From Methanobacteriota archaeon (GTDB lineage Archaea > Thermoplasmatota > Poseidoniia > Poseidoniales > Poseidoniaceae), in the NCBI GenBank assembly GCA_009936765.1, contig JAACDL010000159.1, forward strand, positions 1 through 17,531: a stretch of DNA of 17,531 nucleotides, in the 5' to 3' direction. Numbering within the stretch: position 1 is the first letter of the stretch; each line of letters opens with the position of its first letter. Position numbers and translations under genes: made by a program. Positions 6,631 to 15,732 of the stretch are shown here, one piece after another. The notes under the pieces are model-generated. The model searched no databases. It saw only the letters and a program-made list of their open reading frames with translations, and was not told where the DNA came from.

Positions 6631-9576
6631 ATGTCTAAAGATGATTCAAAGTCAGGCGAAGACACGTCTCCACTTCAAAATCGTCTTTCTCGAATAGTCG
6701 GCCATGGCCAAGAAACACTAAGCAGTAGGGTGAAAGATTGGGATGCCCGCAAGGCTCTTGATGCGGTTTTAGATGCTCCAAAATCACTACAGCGAGAATG
6801 GCAAAAGCACGGTGCAACTGGTATCCTGACTAAATTTCCAATTTTCATGGTTACAATCTGTCTTCTAGCTTCTGTTTTCTTCGCATATCACTCAGGTTTC
6901 GTAGATGGAACTTCGTTGAAACCTGGAGATGAACCTTCAGTTAACGTCAATGGAGATTTGGATGTTTACTTGCCAGAAGGTTCCCCGGTTCTAGAGACAA
7001 TAAGGGAAGTCGAAGAAAATTGGTCTACGAATGTAATGATCATTTACATTGATTCTCCCGAGAAGCCTATAGATGACCGTAGAATATTACAAGAGATGTC
7101 GTATGTCGAGAATCAATTAAATCCAAGACTTTCCGACCCTACTGACGACGTAATCTATGCATTATCACTTTCAACTGTGGTAAAGGAAGTCAACTCTAGT
7201 GTTCCTCGAGTTCAGGACGCATTTATTGATGAGCTAGTCTCAGTAATTTGTCCCCCTAATGAAGATAATTGTGTAGGTCAAGATGCAGGCGACATTGCAA
7301 AAGATATTCTTGATTTTGCTGACCCGATTTGGGGCAATTACAGTATACCTTCACAGACTACTATCGATACAATAGTCAACGAAATGTACGAAGATGATGG
7401 AACACCATCTCCTGGTTTAGATAAACTATCAAGAGATACGGATGACGATGGATTCTTGGATAAAGCAGTAATTATTATTGCAGTTGATGAAACTAAGACA
7501 GCCAAAGAAGTAATTGAGAAAACTCAACAAATCCTCGATAATATCTCCAAGGAAGAGCGCCCTTGTGAGTTCGATCAAAACGGAGAACCGATTGGTGCAG
7601 ATTTGTGTAACTGGGAAGACCTTGGTGTGTCCATGACATTAACAGGTCCAGTTCCAATTACTAATGCAGTGACAGAGTTTTCATTCAAACTGTTTTGGCA
7701 AATCTTCCCACTAGCGATCGTACTGGTAGCACTTGGACTATTCGTTTTCCACTCTGATGTTCTTCAGACTGGTTCTTGGAGACCAGTACAGGGGTTCAAG
7801 GTAGTAGTAATCGCAGGTCTGCCAACATTGTGTTCGGTTTTCTGTACTCTTGGGATAATGGGTTATACGGGTTATGAGGTGACTATGACGGTAATTATCG
7901 TTGGTCCGATTCTGTTAGCCTTGGGAGTTTCATATGGTCTTCACATAACCAATAGATATGCGGAAGAGACTGGTACTAAGGACGAGAAAATCCGACAATC
8001 ATTAGCCTCTACTGGGCGAGCAGTTTTCCTATCTGCTGTAACAACAGTAATTGGATTCATTTCCCTTACATTCACTCCGATGAAGCCGATTGAAACAGTA
8101 GGTATTGCCCTTTCAGGTGGTATTGTTGTAGTGTATCTTCTAACAATGGCAATGGTTCCGAATCTTACATTACTTCTCGATTTACGTAAACCAAAGCACC
8201 CACCTCTTCCTGTATTCGAAAAAGTAGTTCAAGTGCCTATCAAGTACTCTAAAGCAGTAATTGCTTTCTTCATGGTCTTGATATTTGTATCTGGATTTTG
8301 GGGGCAAGAGAATGTTGAAGAGAATATCGATTTACTTGGTATGGCTCCAGAAAACGAGCCTTCAGTGGTTACTATGAAACAATACTCTAACGACTTCAAT
8401 GCAGGCCAGGTCGGAATGGTGTTAATTTATGGTGACATCTCTGGTGATGCGCCAATTACTGAAGCAGAGCCCGTAGAGAAATTGCTAGGCATATCTGATT
8501 TAGAAAATGAGTTGAATACAATAGATCAAACCACAGCAGTTAGTATTGTTTTCTTGATGAAATCAGTAGGTTTCGGTGGGAATTTGAGTGGTACGCCATT
8601 GTGGAATTTAACAGACAATCCGTTGGTTCCAGAAGATCTGAAAGATGCTCTTGAACCATATTTGAATCGTAAGTATTCTGAAGACGTTACTTTCTGGGAA
8701 GTACTTACTGCACCAAGGGCTAACGGGACTGAAAACGAAAACGCTGAAAGATTCTTGCTAAACGTATTCTACTCAAGTCTCACCGATGAAACACGAGGGT
8801 TGTTTATTTCTGACGACTACAGCCGTAATCTGATTTATGTCGATATGCCTTTCGTTCCAGTTGCTGAAACTTCAGATGCTGTTGCTCAAGTGAATGAGTT
8901 CTCATCTCGTAATCATAAAGGGAATATTGACTCTGGCGATTTAACTGGAGTGGCTGCAACAGCCATTGCAGTCAATGAAATGATTGTTGGAAGTCAATGG
9001 TCATCACTCGGCTTTGCAATAGTTTTGACTTTAATGACATTGGCTATTGTGTTCAAGGATATTCGGTTTTCAATGTGGACTACTGCCCCTGTTATTGCAA
9101 CAGTTGCTCTCCAATGGTTGGTGATGTGGCAGATGGATGTTTCTTTGTCTTTGGTTACTGTCATGATTGGGTCAATTCTCGTAGGAGTAGGGGTTGATTT
9201 CTCAATTCACATTGCGAATCGTATTCGTGAATTAGGTGGTGGAATTGAAGCTATTCGTAATTCTACAGTAAGTACGGGGATGTCTCTTTTCGAGGCGGCA
9301 ACAGTTACCACTCTAGGTATGATAACCGCATATCAAATTCCTATTCCTGAAATTAAACCGTTCATTACGGTGATAATTATACTGCTGTGGATCGCAGCAG
9401 CAAGTGCTCTAATATTGCTACCTGCAATCTTTGTACTGCTTGAGGAATTAGGTATTGGCTCAACAGGTGGGGCCAGTTCAATGGCCCGTAAACTTGGATT
9501 AGGCCATGTTGCTTCACGTGGCGACATCGATGTAGTAGATGCTACTCTTATTCCAGACCATGGCGACGCATGGTGA
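6631..9576 (+). CDS. MMPL/RND-superfamily membrane transporter
   Basis: 981 residues with the duplicated RND layout: one helix (70-88), a large outer domain (about 92-350), helices at about 352-374, 390-412, 416-437, 465-483 and 487-515, then a second copy with a helix at 541-556, an outer domain (560-785) and helices at about 789-808, 817-834, 838-860, 888-903 and 909-937. Each half has a matching core segment, GPILLALGVSYGLHITNR (425-442) and GSILVGVGVDFSIHIANR (847-864); Asp856 in the second is the sort of charged residue expected for proton coupling. The substrate is unknown; the family moves lipids, hopanoids or drugs. The first outer domain carries RDTDDDGFLDK (268-278), a calcium-loop signature of TSP3-repeat type, which I do not expect in typical members, plus cysteines at 207, 214, 312 and 326. 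The first 65 residues are cytoplasmic and polar. The ATG at 6631 has GGGGG in front of it. Confidence 0.9.
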   Translation: MSKDDSKSGEDTSPLQNRLSRIVGHGQETLSSRVKDWDARKALDAVLDAPKSLQREWQKHGATGILTKFPIFMVTICLLASVFFAYHSGFVDGTSLKPGDEPSVNVNGDLDVYLPEGSPVLETIREVEENWSTNVMIIYIDSPEKPIDDRRILQEMSYVENQLNPRLSDPTDDVIYALSLSTVVKEVNSSVPRVQDAFIDELVSVICPPNEDNCVGQDAGDIAKDILDFADPIWGNYSIPSQTTIDTIVNEMYEDDGTPSPGLDKLSRDTDDDGFLDKAVIIIAVDETKTAKEVIEKTQQILDNISKEERPCEFDQNGEPIGADLCNWEDLGVSMTLTGPVPITNAVTEFSFKLFWQIFPLAIVLVALGLFVFHSDVLQTGSWRPVQGFKVVVIAGLPTLCSVFCTLGIMGYTGYEVTMTVIIVGPILLALGVSYGLHITNRYAEETGTKDEKIRQSLASTGRAVFLSAVTTVIGFISLTFTPMKPIETVGIALSGGIVVVYLLTMAMVPNLTLLLDLRKPKHPPLPVFEKVVQVPIKYSKAVIAFFMVLIFVSGFWGQENVEENIDLLGMAPENEPSVVTMKQYSNDFNAGQVGMVLIYGDISGDAPITEAEPVEKLLGISDLENELNTIDQTTAVSIVFLMKSVGFGGNLSGTPLWNLTDNPLVPEDLKDALEPYLNRKYSEDVTFWEVLTAPRANGTENENAERFLLNVFYSSLTDETRGLFISDDYSRNLIYVDMPFVPVAETSDAVAQVNEFSSRNHKGNIDSGDLTGVAATAIAVNEMIVGSQWSSLGFAIVLTLMTLAIVFKDIRFSMWTTAPVIATVALQWLVMWQMDVSLSLVTVMIGSILVGVGVDFSIHIANRIRELGGGIEAIRNSTVSTGMSLFEAATVTTLGMITAYQIPIPEIKPFITVIIILLWIAAASALILLPAIFVLLEELGIGSTGGASSMARKLGLGHVASRGDIDVVDATLIPDHGDAW

Positions 9577-9607
9577 ACTCTAAGGGATGCCACCCTAACG
9601 AGTGTAC

Positions 9608-10069
9608 ATGGTGCGATACTGGTTGATGAAGTCCGAGCCCGACGTTTATCCATTTTCACAATTGGTCGAAGACGGTTCTACACATTGGGATGGAGTGCGA
9701 AACTATCAGGCTAGGAACATGATGCGTGATGATTTGAAACTGGGAGACATTGTACTGTTTTACCATTCCAATACCAAGCCTCCTCATGTTGCTGGAATAG
9801 CAAAAGTAAGCAGAGAGGGTTATCCTGATCACACTTCTTGGGACTCAAATAGTAAATACTTCGATGAGAAATCAACACCGGATAATCCTCGGTGGATGAT
9901 GGTTGATATTGAGGCGGTTAAGGAGATGAATATGGTTAGTTTAGTAGATATCAAGGCTAACCCTGCTCTCGATGATATGCCATTAGTTCAGAGAGGACAG
10001 CGTCTTTCAGTCCAGCCCGTTTCAAAAGAGCAGTATGAAGAAATCTGTAGGATGGGTGGAGTCGAATGA
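9608..10069 (+). CDS. EVE-domain protein
   Basis: A small single-domain protein of 154 residues in the EVE family, a PUA-like fold related to YTH domains and thought to bind modified bases in DNA or RNA. Visible family marks are YWLMKSEPD near the N-terminus, HWDGVRNYQARNMM (the ligand-pocket strand and helix), GDIVLFYHSN, and VAGIAKVSREGYPD, followed by a W-containing DNPRWMMVDI strand. Length matches bacterial and archaeal EVE proteins. The frame is open to a GTG at 9602 and a GTG at 9611 is possible, but the ATG at 9608 gives the usual short lead into YWLMKSEPD. It follows the transporter by 31 bases. Its TGA overlaps the ATG of the aminotransferase gene (ATGA), so the two are probably translated together. 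The ligand and cellular role are unknown. Confidence 0.9.
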   Translation: MVRYWLMKSEPDVYPFSQLVEDGSTHWDGVRNYQARNMMRDDLKLGDIVLFYHSNTKPPHVAGIAKVSREGYPDHTSWDSNSKYFDEKSTPDNPRWMMVDIEAVKEMNMVSLVDIKANPALDDMPLVQRGQRLSVQPVSKEQYEEICRMGGVE

Positions 10070-11277
10070 TTCCAGTATCATCTAGGGCTTCGACAATCGA
10101 ATACGCAATTCGAGATGTAGTCGTACCAGCGACAAAACTGGAATCAGAAGGCCACAGTATTATCAAACTGAATATCGGTGATCCAATCGCATATCCAGGT
10201 TTACCAACTCCTAGGCACATGGTTGAAGCCTACAGTGCGGCTTTACTGGATGGTAATAATGGGTACTCTCCATCATATGGTATGCCCGATTTAAGGGAAG
10301 CTATTGCTGCTGATGAATCCTCAAAAGGTTGGCCATGTAGTAGTGATGATGTCTATGTTTGCCACGGAGTTACAGAAGCATTACAGATTATTTTTGCAGC
10401 AACTCTTGAAGAAGGTAACAAAGTTCTCGCACCAGGCCCCCATTATCCTCCTTACATGGCATACCCTCAGATGTATGGTGCCACGACAATTGAGTACGCA
10501 TTGAAATCTGATGATGGATGGGCTATTGATTTGGATGATATTGAATCTAAGATGGATGATGATGTCAGATTGTTAGTACTAATCAATCCAAATAATCCAA
10601 CTGGCAATGTTGCTGGCGCTGATGAAATTCAGAAATTATTGAACATTACAAAAAAGTGGCCAAATTGCATGATTGTCGCTGATGAGATTTATGACGCTCT
10701 TGATTTTAGTGGAAAGCAAGTTTCCGTGGCTTCATTATCCGAAGATGTACCTGTATTCTCTTTGAACGGAGTGTCAAAGGTTTACTATGCTCCTGGGTGG
10801 AGAATTGGCTACCTTGCAATTCACGACCCAAGTGGTGTGCTGCTCAATGTCAGAGATGGTATTGAACGTTTGTTGCGCTCTAGGTTGTGTGCTAGCACTC
10901 CTGCCCAATTAGGATATTTAGCTGGTTTGAATGGCAATAGGGATTGGATGAACGAGCATATGTCAAAGGTTCAATCGAGACGCCAATTATGTCTAGATCG
11001 CATCTCTAAGATAGACGGTCTAGAAGTTGAAGCACCAGGTGGGGCTTTCTACATGTTTGTTAGACTCACTGATGAAATGTGGTCGAAAAACGACAAAGAA
11101 TTCGTGTTACAATTACTACACCAAGAGCACGTACTGGTAGTACACGGGAGTGGTTTTTCTCCAGAGAAAGGCGCAGGACACATCCGGATCGTATATTTGG
11201 CTGATGAAAAAACACTGAATACAGCATTCGACCGAATAGATTCGTTCCTACAACGTAACAGAACGGCGAAGAAGTGA
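10066..11277 (+). CDS. Alanine/aspartate-type aminotransferase (PLP, class I)
   Basis: Fold-type I PLP enzyme that most likely transfers the amino group between alanine and 2-oxoglutarate. The 403 residues begin with an IEYAIRDVVVPA segment, then LNIGDP (35-40), NGYSPSYGMPDLREAI (65-80), INPNNPTGN (173-181, cofactor Asn177), VADEIYD (204-210, Asp206 to the pyridine nitrogen) and GVSKVYYAPGWRIGYL (235-250) with Schiff-base Lys238 and Arg246. The C-terminal HVLVVHGSGF and HIRIVYL hold the substrate-carboxylate Arg. From memory, the order and wording of these blocks follow the Pyrococcus alanine aminotransferase pattern closely, so alanine is preferred over aspartate, but specificity cannot be proven from sequence. 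The ATG overlaps the EVE gene by four bases. The gene ends in two consecutive in-frame TGA codons (11275-11280). Confidence 0.92.
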   Translation: MIPVSSRASTIEYAIRDVVVPATKLESEGHSIIKLNIGDPIAYPGLPTPRHMVEAYSAALLDGNNGYSPSYGMPDLREAIAADESSKGWPCSSDDVYVCHGVTEALQIIFAATLEEGNKVLAPGPHYPPYMAYPQMYGATTIEYALKSDDGWAIDLDDIESKMDDDVRLLVLINPNNPTGNVAGADEIQKLLNITKKWPNCMIVADEIYDALDFSGKQVSVASLSEDVPVFSLNGVSKVYYAPGWRIGYLAIHDPSGVLLNVRDGIERLLRSRLCASTPAQLGYLAGLNGNRDWMNEHMSKVQSRRQLCLDRISKIDGLEVEAPGGAFYMFVRLTDEMWSKNDKEFVLQLLHQEHVLVVHGSGFSPEKGAGHIRIVYLADEKTLNTAFDRIDSFLQRNRTAKK

Positions 11278-11303
11278 TGAAGTCAACCCGGTAGGCTCAC
11301 CTT

Positions 11304-14300
11304 ATGAGGAGACTAATTCTTGCATGTTTTGCGTGCCTGATGATGGCTCCGTTAGTTAGTGCTGGCTCTATTGAAAACCCATCTGATTTATCGCTAACTC
11401 ACGCACTCCCATTTCTAATTGCTTTCACTACAGCGATTATTCTTTGGAAATGGATGATACCCACTCAACTTTCTGGTTTACAAGTTGGTTTTGAGATTGA
11501 CGATGGACTATACGAAGTGCATAGTTTGACTAAAGGCAGAGGTGGTGTAAAGAAACTACTGGCTCTCAACAACGTTGGCTTTGGTATTGCCCTCTACATG
11601 ATGGCAATGACTGGGGTTTTATTGTTGATAGCAGAACTCATTTTCGAACCTGATGTCTACTATTTACCTAATTTATTGCTGATGGGAGTATTGGTAACAA
11701 TTCCTATTGTGATCTCACCTTGGGAATCATTGAATGGCCAGTTAGTTGGCCGAAGAGTTGGAGTTGGTAAAACTAAGTTTTTCAGATTGATGTTTAGACG
11801 TTCAGGTACTCTAATTGGTCTTTTCATTGTCTCGATTGGCTCCTACCTTTTACTTCTTCCAGAGATCAATGATTCTCAGAAACCCTTGGCACTAGCAATT
11901 GCAGGCTTAGTTTTCATGGGCCCAACTATACTGGCCTACGGGAGAATAATGGGTGCTTCTTGGAATATGCTAATGATTGGCAAATTCCGGACATGGCTAG
12001 GCAAACCGAATCCTATTGATGCTAAGAAATTGGGAATCGTGGGTAGAGCATTCGCTTTTATCCTCATACTTTTCTTGATTACTATGCCACTTACCGCTAT
12101 CAATGGAATAGTTACAGTAGTTTATGTGATGGTAAATGACCCAGAAAATGCTCAAGAAGTATTGAATTACGGTGGAATTCTAGGTCACCAAGTATACTTA
12201 CAGATTCAAGAAAACCCATTGCTTGCAGAATGGGAAGCCCTCAAGAGTTTGCCCGAGATTTTAGCTGCTTATCTTTCTCTGAATATTGCAATTGTCGGTC
12301 TTGCATTCATTTTCGAACTTATTCGCAACTTATTCCTCGGAGGTCAAGCATTCGGTGGACTAGGTGGTGTACTATTGGCGACTCCTAGAGAAATCCGCTC
12401 TGAAGACAAGGCACAGGCCAGAGTTCTATACTTCGCATTTGCTGGTTTCAGTGGATATACTGCTTTACTCTTAATATTGGTTTGTTACAAAGAATTTGGA
12501 GATTTGATGCCGTTTATTGAGTGGTTTGAATCAAATGGTTTTGATGAGAAGAATCGTCTTCTTGTCACTTGGATATTTATCGCAGTAGGCCAGACTATTT
12601 TCCTAATCACCTGGGTATTATCCGTTGCTAAATTCAATCAACTTCGGAACTTGAAGTTCGATTTGAACCCTGACCAGCGCCGTGAGGGTGTTATTCTGAG
12701 CGGCGGTGGTAATTGGATGTTCGATATTGTAGACGAGGCAGCCTTGCGAAATGATATCGATGGTCTAGTACGTTTCCAGCAAAGGTCTATCGCAGAAGAT
12801 GAAGCCATTGTAAGAATGGCTAAGAGTCGTGCAAGGATGATTGAAATGGCCATTAGAGGTCTTTGGCCTTCTGCTATCGAAGAAGGAAAGAAAGTTCTTG
12901 CTCAAGCCGGCGGTGATAATGATGAGGCTCGTATGATAATAGCCGCAGGACATATTGCTTGTCGTAGACTAGATGCGGCCAGAGAAGCTCTGCATAACCT
13001 ACAGCAACCAGAAGGATACGATGAGCCTGAATTGATGGCCTTCATTTGCGAGTGGTTCGACCCTTGGAATGGTTCAGTTGATGAAGATGATATTTGGGAT
13101 TGGGAAAACAACTCTTGTATCGATCATCTTAATGATTTGATGCGAATGATGAGATCTTGGAGTCCTCAGCCTACCGACGGCGCACTGCACAAGGACAATC
13201 TAACTTTGAATGCTAGGCTTTCACATGTGGCGTTACTCCGTGCTCAGAATCAGCACAAGGAAGCATTGGAAATCTCTCTGAGACTTGTTCGAGAATACCC
13301 ATTGATGGCAAAGCCAAGAATCGCAGCTGCATTATGTTTGGTTGACAAAGGAGACTGGCACAGTTCTCTTAGTGTACTAAACGAGTTAGAAGAGACTGAT
13401 GGCCATGACCCTCGAGTTATGGCTTTAGCGAATATACTAGGTCGTCCTAAAACTGATGAAGACGAAGATATATTGGAAATAGCACTGACAAAGTCTGCTA
13501 CAAAACGATCAAGAAGATGGATTGATGATGCTCCAGTTAACCCAATTGCAGCTTTAATGTTGAAAAGTGGTGTTGATGAAGCCCTAAATGCCAATATTTT
13601 GATTGCATCCTCAAGTGCTGTTGAAAAGAAGATGACTCCAAGGTTCACATCAGGTATAATTTCTCAAGTAGTCAATTGGGGTATTTTGACTCCTCTATGG
13701 TTGTTGGCTGGAATTTATGCATCGGGAGAATTAGGAATGCTGGAAGGTCTGGCGATATCCCTTGGCCTAATTTTGGGTCATCAAAATGCGAGAAGATTCA
13801 GGAAGCAACAATCCAGAGTAATACGGCATAGAGACCAGAAGGCTATGGTGGCATATGCAAAGAGGATTAAGCGTCATAAAATAAAACTTCAAAGAAATGA
13901 GATGCCAGTAGGTACGCATTTACTCCTATCGGGTATGCTCCTGACAATCAACGGTATTGTTTACGACATAGGATTCCCTGGCTGGATGACCACACTTATT
14001 CCTAAAGAAAGTGAGAGGTCGGTTCGTCCTAAACTAGTTCGTAGAGCTAAGGCTATGAAAAGAGAGAGAGATGCCCGTCTGCAGAATCTAACTCCTGGTT
14101 GGTGGCTCAAGAGGCCGAAAGAAGAAGGTTCTGAAATCCCAGCAATGGAGCGTTTGGTTGGCCCTGTAGCATATCGAGGGCGTGACCAATATGTCCAGCG
14201 AAAATTAGGTCGTGCTGCTAAACCCCTGGGCCGTTCACGAAATTCAAAAGGCATAATGTCAACCGATTTGAAAAGCAAAGGAATTCCTCACAATACGATT

Positions 14301-14357
14301 GTATCAGAACGTCAATCAAAAGCCACTCGTCGTGGTGGCCCAAGCCGTCCGAGTTAA
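11304..14357 (+). CDS. Large membrane protein with TPR-like domain, unknown function
   Basis: 1017 residues that I cannot assign to a named family. A short signal peptide is likely (MRRLILACFACLMMAPLVSA), followed by a helix at 34-52 and further hydrophobic segments near 89-115, 119-138, 168-186, 194-212, 248-276, 319-341, 373-396 and 418-442. A soluble region of about 340 residues follows. Its parts 500-565 and 636-712 form helical hairpins with TPR-like spacing (for example ALLRAQNQHKEALEISLRLV and ALCLVDKGDWHSSLSVLNEL). Two or three more hydrophobic segments come at 786-826 and 870-889. Loops at 827-865 and the tail 900-1017 are strongly basic, so they are probably cytoplasmic. It starts 26 bases after the aminotransferase stop, with GGTAGG upstream of the ATG. 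Co-direction with the MMPL transporter suggests an envelope role, but that is inference. Confidence 0.8.
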   Translation: MRRLILACFACLMMAPLVSAGSIENPSDLSLTHALPFLIAFTTAIILWKWMIPTQLSGLQVGFEIDDGLYEVHSLTKGRGGVKKLLALNNVGFGIALYMMAMTGVLLLIAELIFEPDVYYLPNLLLMGVLVTIPIVISPWESLNGQLVGRRVGVGKTKFFRLMFRRSGTLIGLFIVSIGSYLLLLPEINDSQKPLALAIAGLVFMGPTILAYGRIMGASWNMLMIGKFRTWLGKPNPIDAKKLGIVGRAFAFILILFLITMPLTAINGIVTVVYVMVNDPENAQEVLNYGGILGHQVYLQIQENPLLAEWEALKSLPEILAAYLSLNIAIVGLAFIFELIRNLFLGGQAFGGLGGVLLATPREIRSEDKAQARVLYFAFAGFSGYTALLLILVCYKEFGDLMPFIEWFESNGFDEKNRLLVTWIFIAVGQTIFLITWVLSVAKFNQLRNLKFDLNPDQRREGVILSGGGNWMFDIVDEAALRNDIDGLVRFQQRSIAEDEAIVRMAKSRARMIEMAIRGLWPSAIEEGKKVLAQAGGDNDEARMIIAAGHIACRRLDAAREALHNLQQPEGYDEPELMAFICEWFDPWNGSVDEDDIWDWENNSCIDHLNDLMRMMRSWSPQPTDGALHKDNLTLNARLSHVALLRAQNQHKEALEISLRLVREYPLMAKPRIAAALCLVDKGDWHSSLSVLNELEETDGHDPRVMALANILGRPKTDEDEDILEIALTKSATKRSRRWIDDAPVNPIAALMLKSGVDEALNANILIASSSAVEKKMTPRFTSGIISQVVNWGILTPLWLLAGIYASGELGMLEGLAISLGLILGHQNARRFRKQQSRVIRHRDQKAMVAYAKRIKRHKIKLQRNEMPVGTHLLLSGMLLTINGIVYDIGFPGWMTTLIPKESERSVRPKLVRRAKAMKRERDARLQNLTPGWWLKRPKEEGSEIPAMERLVGPVAYRGRDQYVQRKLGRAAKPLGRSRNSKGIMSTDLKSKGIPHNTIVSERQSKATRRGGPSRPS

Positions 14358-14413
14358 TTTTGCAGTTGATTTAGATTCAAAAGGGTCAAAGGCCGAATGT
14401 ATAACCACCCTGT
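14358..14413 (+). promoter_or_regulatory. Spacer before glyA
   Basis: Fifty-six bases. It opens with a short T run (TTAATTTTGC) directly at the upstream stop codon, which could act as a weak archaeal terminator. TTTAGATTCAAAAG follows, AT-rich and about 30-45 bases before the glyA ATG, where a TATA box could sit. A GTATAACC lies too close to the ATG to be one. No Shine-Dalgarno is visible. Whether glyA has its own promoter or is read through is not decided by sequence. Confidence 0.25.
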
Positions 14414-15727
14414 ATGGTAGGCCATAACGGCGCTTGGAATGCAAGTCCTGAAAATTTGAATCATGCTCAAGTCGTGATGGATGCGGTATCTGCTAGTGGC
14501 ACATTATATCGTGAAGGCTTGGGAATGATTGCAAGTGAAAATATTGTATCACCTATGGTACAGAAGATAGTTACTAGTGACCTACACGGAAGATACGCTG
14601 AAGGTCTACCTTTCAAGAGATATTATCAAGGCTGTGGTGGCTTTGATACCATTGAAGAATTGGGGCTAGAATTGGCAAAAAAAGTATTCAATGTGCCATT
14701 CGCTAATATTCAGTCTACTAGTGGTACAGTATCTAACATAGCAGCGCTGAAGGCGTTATCAAAACCAGGAGATTCGATAACAGCTGTTTCGACTGCAGAT
14801 GGTGGTCATATTTCTCATGCCAGAATGGGTGCCGTTGGCCTCAGAGATCTTAATTTGTCTACTTACCCTTGGGACGAAGAGAGAATGGAGCCAGATATTG
14901 ATGCATCAGCCGCTCTTATTCGAGAAGTTGCACCTAAAGTGGCATTATTTGGACAATCTGTTTTCCTCTTCCCCACTCCATTACAAGAGTTGGCAGATGC
15001 TGCACACGAAGTCGGTTCAACTGTAATGTACGATGGTGCTCACGTTCTTGGCCTGATTGCAGGAGGATGTTTTCAAGATCCCCTTCACGAAGGAGCAGAT
15101 GTAATGACAGGTTCATCCCACAAAACATTCCCTGGTCCTCAGGGTGGGTTTATTCTATCTTCCAGCGAAGACGAAAAGTTCCAAAGAAGATTGAACAATG
15201 CGGTATTCCCGGGAACTTGTTCTTCGTATCATCTCCACCACGTTGCAGGTAAAGTTGTAGCATTGGCTGAATTTCAAGAATATGGAGTTGAATTGTCAAA
15301 GAATACTGTGGATAATGCGCAAGCATTTGCTGCAGCATTATCATCTGAAGGTTTTGACGTATTGGCAGAATCTAGAGGATATACTGCTTCTCATCAAGTA
15401 CTTACTAGACACGGAGATCTTGACTCTGGGGCTGGTGCTAAAGCAGCAGATTTACTTGAACAAGCGGGAATTATTACTAACATGAATATGCTACCTGGCG
15501 ACACTAAGGCCATGACTCCATCTGGGTTACGATTGGGAGTGCAGGAATTGACTCGAGTTGGGATGGGTACTGATGAAATGTTAGATGTGGCTCGCTTCTA
15601 TGCTCGAGTTTTGATTGAAAATGAAGACCCTTCTTCTGTAAAGAGTGATGTTAGAGATTTCAAATCTGATTACCAAATAATTCGTTATTGCTTTAATGAA
15701 GACGAAGCTAATGGCTACCCACTGTGA
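14414..15727 (+). CDS. glyA: Serine hydroxymethyltransferase
   Basis: PLP enzyme of the cytoplasm that interconverts serine and glycine while loading or unloading a one-carbon unit on a pterin carrier (tetrahydrofolate or an archaeal equivalent). The 437 residues show GMIASENIVSP (37-47), GRYAEGLPFKRYYQGC (59-74), QSTSGTVSNIAAL (100-112), the cofactor Asp207 and His210 in YDGAHVLGL, the Schiff-base Lys237 in TGSSHKTFPGPQGG, and SGLRLGVQELTRVGM (370-384) with the substrate-carboxylate Arg. Length and motifs fit archaeal SHMTs. Pterin preference cannot be read from the sequence. The stop TGA overlaps a GTG and lies five bases before an ATG of the next gene, so the two are probably co-translated. 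SerA upstream in the window feeds the same serine pool. Confidence 0.93.
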   Translation: MVGHNGAWNASPENLNHAQVVMDAVSASGTLYREGLGMIASENIVSPMVQKIVTSDLHGRYAEGLPFKRYYQGCGGFDTIEELGLELAKKVFNVPFANIQSTSGTVSNIAALKALSKPGDSITAVSTADGGHISHARMGAVGLRDLNLSTYPWDEERMEPDIDASAALIREVAPKVALFGQSVFLFPTPLQELADAAHEVGSTVMYDGAHVLGLIAGGCFQDPLHEGADVMTGSSHKTFPGPQGGFILSSSEDEKFQRRLNNAVFPGTCSSYHLHHVAGKVVALAEFQEYGVELSKNTVDNAQAFAAALSSEGFDVLAESRGYTASHQVLTRHGDLDSGAGAKAADLLEQAGIITNMNMLPGDTKAMTPSGLRLGVQELTRVGMGTDEMLDVARFYARVLIENEDPSSVKSDVRDFKSDYQIIRYCFNEDEANGYPL

Positions 15728-15732
15728 TTCAT

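Noticed and set aside
6624..6633. Perfect eukaryotic Kozak-like GCCACCATG at the transporter start
   Set aside because: All the genes here are archaeal in type and uninterrupted. The preceding GGGGG gives an ordinary prokaryotic explanation.
9583..9596. Possible hairpin AGGG-ATGCCA-CCCT after the transporter
   Set aside because: Only four base pairs and no T run follows; too weak to call a terminator.
9333..9659. - strand frame across the transporter and EVE gene junction
   Set aside because: It overlaps two well-supported + strand genes and shows no protein motif.
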